The notes below the pieces were generated by a model. The model ran no database searches, was not told the DNA's origin, and worked only from the letters and a program-made list of their open reading frames with translations. Both the position numbers and the translations under genes were made by a program. Positions 58,673 to 64,000 of a stretch of DNA of 64,000 bases are shown piece by piece; positions within the stretch are counted from its first letter, which is position 1; every line of letters begins with the position of its first letter. Source of the DNA: Madurella fahalii. Taxonomy: Eukaryota; Ascomycota; Sordariomycetes; Sordariales. The stretch covers positions 372,001 to 436,000 of the forward strand of contig CM056874.1 in NCBI GenBank assembly GCA_029876055.1, written 5' to 3'.

Positions 58673-59920
58673 ATGCTGGTCATCCGCGTTTTCTGGCTGC
58701 AGGCCGCGCTGGCGATGGCCCAGCTATTGGAATTAGGGGGCTTGCTGGGAGGAGAAGGAGATGCCACCAGCACTTCCGTCGCTGAAGAATCGGGTGCATC
58801 CGAGGCAGCCTCTCCGCCGGGGCTTCTTGACGGATTGATAGGCGACGGCCTGGCGGCAGACGCAACGGGGGGTTTGCTCGACAATCTCCTCGACCCCGTC
58901 CTCGGGACGACGGGACTTCTGGGCGGCGGGGATGCGGCGGCAGCGCCCACCACCACGGCCGACACTCAACCGCCACCGGCTACTATCTCGTCAGAGCCGG
59001 TTCCCGACCCGGTGGTTACGTCGGTTGAATCGGCGGAGGAGTCATCAACCCCGGACGTGCAGACCCCTAACCCCACCCCGCCTGCCGACCAGGTTCCACC
59101 CCCGCCGGAAACGACGGCGCCGAGCCCGGACCAACCTCCCCCGGTAGCACCACCGGAATCATTGACCACACCCGCACCACCACCACCACCACCACCACCG
59201 TCCACAGACGCAGCTGCCTTATCCACCTCTGCTGTGGCCGCGCAATCCGACCAGCCGACGACGGCATCTGCCTCCCCAGTCCTCACTCTCGTCACAGCCC
59301 CCGGCTCAACCTTCATGTCCGTCTTCGTCCCGCCCGCCCCCACCGCTGCCAACGCAGCCATCCAAGCCGGCAACGGCAACACTAACACGGACCCCAACTC
59401 CAGCCTCGACCCCATCGCAGACAACAACAACGGCGACGACAGCGACAGCGGCAGTAATAACAACAGCGGCGGCAACAGCAACGGCAACAGCAACGGCAAC
59501 AGCAACACGAACCCCTTCTCCCAGCCCGACGAGAACACCCTCGACGCGGCCAACACGCAGGCCACGACCAGCGGCGCCGCCGAGCAGGGCATGCCGCTGG
59601 GGACCAAGATCGGGGTCGGGGTCGGGGTGGGGGCGGGGTCGCTGGTGGTGGTGGTGGTGGCGACGTGGGTGCTGTGGCGGCGGCGGATGGGGCGGCAGCG
59701 GCGGGGCGGGGCGGACGCCGAGGAGCCGCCGCCGCTGCAGGAGCGGCAGAAGCTGGACTGGGAGAGCGAGCACGACGTCGCCTTCGACTTTGGCGTGCTC
59801 CGCGCCGCCAGCCTGCGCGGCCGCGCCGCCGAGCTGCCCGGCGGGAGGACGACCCCGTCTGATTCCGGCGATCGGTTGCCTGCCTTCGCGGCCGCCCCTG
59901 GTCCCGGCATGGCGATGTGA
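58673..59920 (+). CDS. Mucin-like single-pass membrane protein
   Basis: 415 residues, one exon. A signal peptide (MLVIRVFWLQAALAMAQ) precedes a long ectodomain of low complexity. It has Gly/Leu-rich segments (GLLDGLIGDGL, GGLLDNLLDPVLG), then Pro/Thr/Ser-rich sequence with a run of eight Pro, then an Asn/Gly/Ser repeat (NGNSNGNSNGNSN). One membrane helix (about 313-335, IGVGVGVGAGSLVVVVVATW) is followed by a basic WRRRMGRQRR and a cytosolic tail. The plan resembles O-mannosylated cell-wall sensors (Mid2/Wtl1-like) but there is no diagnostic domain. The Pro and Asn runs are encoded by CCA- and AAC-rich repeats. Confidence 0.72.
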   Translation: MLVIRVFWLQAALAMAQLLELGGLLGGEGDATSTSVAEESGASEAASPPGLLDGLIGDGLAADATGGLLDNLLDPVLGTTGLLGGGDAAAAPTTTADTQPPPATISSEPVPDPVVTSVESAEESSTPDVQTPNPTPPADQVPPPPETTAPSPDQPPPVAPPESLTTPAPPPPPPPPSTDAAALSTSAVAAQSDQPTTASASPVLTLVTAPGSTFMSVFVPPAPTAANAAIQAGNGNTNTDPNSSLDPIADNNNGDDSDSGSNNNSGGNSNGNSNGNSNTNPFSQPDENTLDAANTQATTSGAAEQGMPLGTKIGVGVGVGAGSLVVVVVATWVLWRRRMGRQRRGGADAEEPPPLQERQKLDWESEHDVAFDFGVLRAASLRGRAAELPGGRTTPSDSGDRLPAFAAAPGPGMAM

Positions 59921-60383
59921 GCCGTGTGAATGTGAGGGGTTGGCTGGGTGGGGGGAAACTGGGAGTAAAGGTGTAGTAGTTGGGATGGAGGGAGAAGAGT
60001 TGGGGTTGGAGGTCGATGTTTGAGAGGCCGGAAGCGGGTGGAGGCTGCGCGTCATGAGGACTAGGGTTTACGAAAGGGAGGGCTTTACGAGTAAATGATG
60101 TGGTTCTTTTTGGGTGTGATTTTCTGGGATTTTGTATTGTCCACCGACGGTGGCTCCTGTGGTATATATTTGGATTGCTCTTATGGAGACGAACTCCGTT
60201 TGTAAATGATAAGATGTGCATGCGCCCTAGTTCTCACCAAATTCCATTTCGGCTAATAAGGCTATTCGTATCCAGTACCGGAATCTGCGCTAGAATGGCA
60301 GATGGTCGCCGTTTGCCCAAAACAAACTCAGTATCTTTATTCTACCTTACTCGGTTGCTATCGGAATACCATCTCGATCCACG
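59921..60383. other. Intergenic spacer between convergent genes
   Basis: 3' regions of both neighbours; no gene seen. Confidence 0.55.
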
Positions 60384-62151
60384 TTAAACCCGTTTCTGAC
60401 GCTGAGTAGTGAAATCACAGATTTTCCCATGTTTCCAATCATGTCTGCCGGCCGTGGATATACACCGAAGCCAGTAAATCTCATTTTCCCTGGGCAATCG
60501 AGTCTCAATACGGATGGCCAGTACACGCATCAAATCCTCGAGGCACTGGTGCTCGCCGAGAATCACAATTCCGGCATGATTATCTTTGTATCGATGGTTC
60601 CCAAATATTCTCTCGAGATTCTCGTCCGGGGTTGCTGGAAGAGGAAGAGCTTTCTCGGTTTCAAGGTCCCAGATTCTGGCCTCCAAAAAGTCACGGTCGA
60701 CGTATCCAGCACGGCTACGTTGAAGATATGACGCTGTGACCCCGGCCCAGCCCTCAATTTGGCGTATCTCGTTGATGATCAGCGATAGTACTTCTAGCGA
60801 AGAGGGATGCGCAAAGCAACTGCATGGGAGCCGGTCGTCGATTCTGATCAAACATTTGAGGAGCTGGGGGTCCGGCATGTTCTGACACATGTCCACGGCG
60901 GTGTCAATAAGGCAGGTGCAAGGTGGGCAGTAAATGAAGATTGTAGCAATGTGAAGTGAAACGTCGAAATCATCGTCTGTGTCACTGCCCGTCTCGGATG
61001 TTCCGAGTAAGCGTTGATGGAGTCCGAGTCGTAGTTTTGTGAGGGTAACGCCGCCAATGTTGAGAACATCCTCCAGGTCGATGTGAGATGCAATCCGTCG
61101 GCTCGGATGCCAGCTCTTTTCTACAGGGGCTAACATACTCCTGTTCGTAAACAAGCGCCGCTGTACTGGTATTTGTCTGACATCTGGATTATCTTCGGGG
61201 CTGATGCAAGGTAGCTCTGAATTGGCGGCATTTGTGCATTGGCTTGTGAGCATCAGAAAAGAATTAAAGAGTTGGTGCATATCTGAAGCTAGGGGTTAGA
61301 CCAAGATCTGAGAATCAGTGGACCGGATTATATCGGTCAAACTCACGTGGAATATTTCGCGGAGTTGCAGGAGTGGGGTCCAATCTCGACTCGGGCTGAG
61401 TGGCCTGTCCGTTTTGATTGTTTAGCCACTGATCGATTGTGCCCCCTTCTTCTTTTGCTTGGATTGCCTCGCTAACAGCATCCGATAGCGTCTGGTAGCG
61501 CTCCTGGCTGGATAGCGCTTCCTCGACAAGGTTCAGATCCGAAATTCGAAGGCTCGAAACATCGTCCTCCATCCTACTTTCCACAGCTGATTGGATCGCA
61601 ATGGGCGCTAGGTCAACTAACCCGTCAACGAACTCCCGAAGGTCGCGAATAAGCTCGTCAAACTTCTCTCGATCGCGTATTGCCCATGACACTCGCTTCG
61701 TAATGCCGATCTGAGGTTGGTGCTTAGCGCGGTTGCAGAGCCTGTTGTAGGACCTCCGGAAGATGGAGAGGCTGGTGCTGCTGATCAAGTCCAGTTGTAG
61801 AACATCGGTTATTTGCGCTGGCTCGTATAGTTCCTCCACAGCGTACTTGTCCTGTAGCCGCTTCGAGTCCGTTAATAGAAGTCTGATGCTCTCAAGAACA
61901 GACCTGATGGTTGCTTCAATTGCCGGGTCGTTGAGGATGGCATCCCGCCCATTGTTGAGTGCACGGGCGATACCGACTGCATTTCCCCATGAGACCAGGC
62001 GAGCCTTTTCAACATCGAGCTTGACTAGAAGGATTGCGAGATTGCGTTCGAGAGATTGGCCAGCCTTAACATAGGCGAATGCATCGACACAATTGCTGAA
62101 AAGACCAGCAAGTGAGATGATTCCAACGCTAAGGCCAACGATATCAGCCAT
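60384..62151 (-). CDS. HeLo-domain protein (heterokaryon-incompatibility type)
   Basis: 567 residues in two exons, 62151-61347 and 61282-60384 (phase 1; a second acceptor six bases upstream is also in frame). The start gives MADIVGLSVGIISLAGLFSN, the typical HeLo opening. It is followed by FAYVKAGQSLERNLAILLVK and LDVEKARLVSWGNAVGIA, the conserved core of the HET-S-type HeLo fold (about residues 1-220). In HET-S the exposed N-terminal helix inserts into membranes when the C-terminal prion domain is templated. Here the second half (about 290-567) shows no kinase, NACHT or recognised amyloid motif; it has Cys-rich pieces (IYCPPCTCLIDTAVDMC) and helical repeats. The frame is open upstream to 62298, but the HeLo Met is preferred. 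Role as a cell-death executor is inferred. Confidence 0.82.
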
Positions 62152-63799
62152 CCCGTGTGAAAGATGTGTGCAAACCGCGATATACCCAGAAATGAAATTT
62201 CCAGCGAAACGTTCTACGGGTTGAATTACCGACAGCGAGTCTGAGTTTTGAATGGCGTGACTAGCCTGGAGCTCTCGCAGCGAGATTTCGCGTCTCATCG
62301 CTCAGCTTCTGCGGAAACGGGCCAAGCCACTGCCAAGTCACCTTAAACGCCGGGCGATTCGTACCTTCGAAGAGGAAGGCGGGGTGACGAATGAGCATAG
62401 CCACAGCCACAGTTGAGCGGGTGATATCCCGACTGGTGCAAACGCTGCGAGGCAGGACAATACCCCACAGGACCTTTCAGAAAAATGCAAGGATTGTGGT
62501 CGATTTGGGCACTTTTATGCTGCGCGCACTGTTTGGCGGTTTTTGGTTTACACAGCCTCGTAGGGCAGGATTGTTACGTAGCACAGGCCTTTTTCATAGT
62601 CAGATTGAGACTTTTGGTAACAGCCCACGGGGACACTGTTTGACCGCTGTCAGGATTTGAGCTGGTGGGTTTCATGGAGGTTACTACTACTATGGCCGAG
62701 CCGGTAATCTGAGTAGTGGATACCTTAAATATAGCATAACCAGAGCCGTTTGCAGTGAGATCCTTCATTTCTTTTATCAACGTAGCGTATTGCGCTGAAG
62801 GCAAAATGGTGCTCCCGCATACATTATGCCGTGAGGTATTATCACACACACATTACTTGAAGGAGCGGGCCTGAATGCAGTCAGTGGCAACAAATCATTT
62901 ACACACACCCATTCCCCGCCCTGGCAGGTGAACTGGAGCAAAGCAGCTATGATCTCTGATTCGGCACGCATAAGGTGCGTTCGGGCAGGGGATGCCGGGT
63001 GATGACGATACTTACACGAACCGAGATACCGAAAGTACACTGCCAACCACAAACCATTTCCGGCCATCATGACGTTCTAAACCTCCAACGCAGCATTCCG
63101 AATCCGCAGCTGAAATAATCCCAGAATTCTATATCCGGGATTGCACAATCCCCAGTGCGGATCACCCAAAGACAGCTGATTAAATCAAATTCTCCAAGAC
63201 CAGAACGACCAACTGACAGAATTGCATAAGTTATAACCCCGGTTATTATCTGTCCTTACCCTCAACTACGCCTCTGAGCGCCGTGAGTCGAGCGTTGTTG
63301 CTGGCGCCGGGGTGGGTCAGGTTGACTGTGCGGTGGCGGACCCCATGCTTCTGATACTGCTCGTCTCGGGTGACGATTAGTGGGATGGTACTGTACCCAT
63401 GGCAACCGAAAAATGCATGCAGGCAGAGAAACTGAGTTATGTTAAGCTAGAGGGTATCTTCACACAAGATCTCGCTTTGGCTCACTGCCACCAGAAGATA
63501 AGCTTTGATCACCCAGTTGCGTGCGCTAGTCTCTAATTACAGTACTTTACGGACTCGGAAACTGACACCCCGTTACTACCTATTCAACGATCTATCAAGG
63601 TGTCTAACGAAATCAGTCCTAATTAGCCTGCTAACCCTAGGGTGGACGCTTAATGCCTCTAACATGGGCATACGAGGTGCGGTGACAACTGCTGCTTTGC
63701 ACCTGTTTCAGGAGAAACTGCAAGTGGATGGCGGCGATATCGGTGGTCGGCCATGCGGTCATTGGCAGCGGTACTGACAGCTGTTAACAGTTGGGCTAG
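62152..63799. other. Intergenic spacer
   Basis: About 1.65 kb. Open frames at 62391-62660, 62574-62849 and 63505-63777 show no recognisable protein. The left end is the HeLo gene promoter. No mobile element ends or RNA gene seen. Confidence 0.5.
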
Positions 63800-64000
63800 A
63801 GTAATTTACCCGAGCCGATTAGTCCGGTTAGCCAAAACGCCACGTACGCGACGCAGGATTTGGCGCGCCAAGTCGCCAACTTCACCTCATCACACTCGGC
63901 CGGCCGCCTGGAATCACAGCGCTTCCGCATCATCGACAGCGCGCGCAAACGCCTGTCATCGCACCCGGGAGGATTACACAGTCAAGATGGTGCAGCCGGG
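63800..64000 (+). CDS. Possible 5' exon of a gene running off the right edge
   Basis: From a candidate acceptor (GGCTAG ending at 63799) one frame stays open to the end of the window and reads protein-like, helical sequence: SPVSQNATYATQDLARQVAN, HSAGRLESQRFRIIDSARKR. There is no in-frame ATG, so an upstream exon would be needed. The pattern is faintly like the N-terminus of fungal O-methyltransferases, but that is a guess. Confidence 0.3.

Noticed and set aside
59306..60055. Minus-strand frames opposite the mucin-like gene
   Set aside because: Low-complexity antisense of the Asn/Gly and Pro repeats.

Overview
The window comes from a filamentous ascomycete (Pezizomycotina, most likely a Sordariomycete). 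Genes carry short introns with GT...AG borders, each gene has its own promoter, and the families are typical of this group: LysM/hevein chitin-binding proteins, a highly reducing polyketide synthase (HR-PKS), HeLo-domain proteins, a Tos4-like FHA protein and listerin. I rebuilt gene models by joining open frames at splice sites and checking phase; unless stated otherwise the joined models are in frame from start to stop. No rRNA, tRNA, CRISPR array or intact transposon was recognised.

Layout. 1-370: 3' end of a Cys-repeat protein. 1.6-3.2 kb: secreted LysM-CBM18-LysM protein in four exons. 3.8-5.5 kb: cytochrome P450 (minus). 7.2-13.5 kb: three minus-strand genes: an L1-domain ribosome-biogenesis protein, a Tos4-like FHA protein and palmitoyl-protein thioesterase. 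14.4-15.0 kb: a decayed LysM/CBM18 relic (minus). 15.3-34.1 kb: biosynthetic gene cluster. 34.5-35.0 kb: coiled-coil relic. 35.7-36.8 kb: short-chain dehydrogenase. 38.6-44.97 kb: a single-pass membrane protein, a small conserved protein and a 1036-residue protein with EPDGK repeats. 46.9-51.8 kb: listerin E3 ligase. 52.6-62.2 kb: a STAND-type N-terminal helical protein (probably broken), a multi-pass membrane protein, a calcineurin-like phosphoesterase, a mucin-like membrane protein and a HeLo-domain protein. A partial open frame touches the right edge.

The most notable system is the cluster at 15262-34092. It holds a KS-AT-DH-MT-ER-KR-ACP HR-PKS without a release domain, a divergent membrane-anchored UDP-glycosyltransferase, a small FSH1/LovG-type serine hydrolase (a plausible in-trans releasing enzyme), an MFS exporter, an FAD monooxygenase and a P450. 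Together they predict a reduced, C-methylated, oxidised and glycosylated polyketide. The PKS has two apparent single-base frameshifts, and the FAD monooxygenase has one frameshift plus a splice acceptor AA in place of AG. The other cluster genes and nearly all flanking genes are intact. Either the cluster is decaying in this strain, or the assembly has errors at exactly these sites; raw reads would decide.
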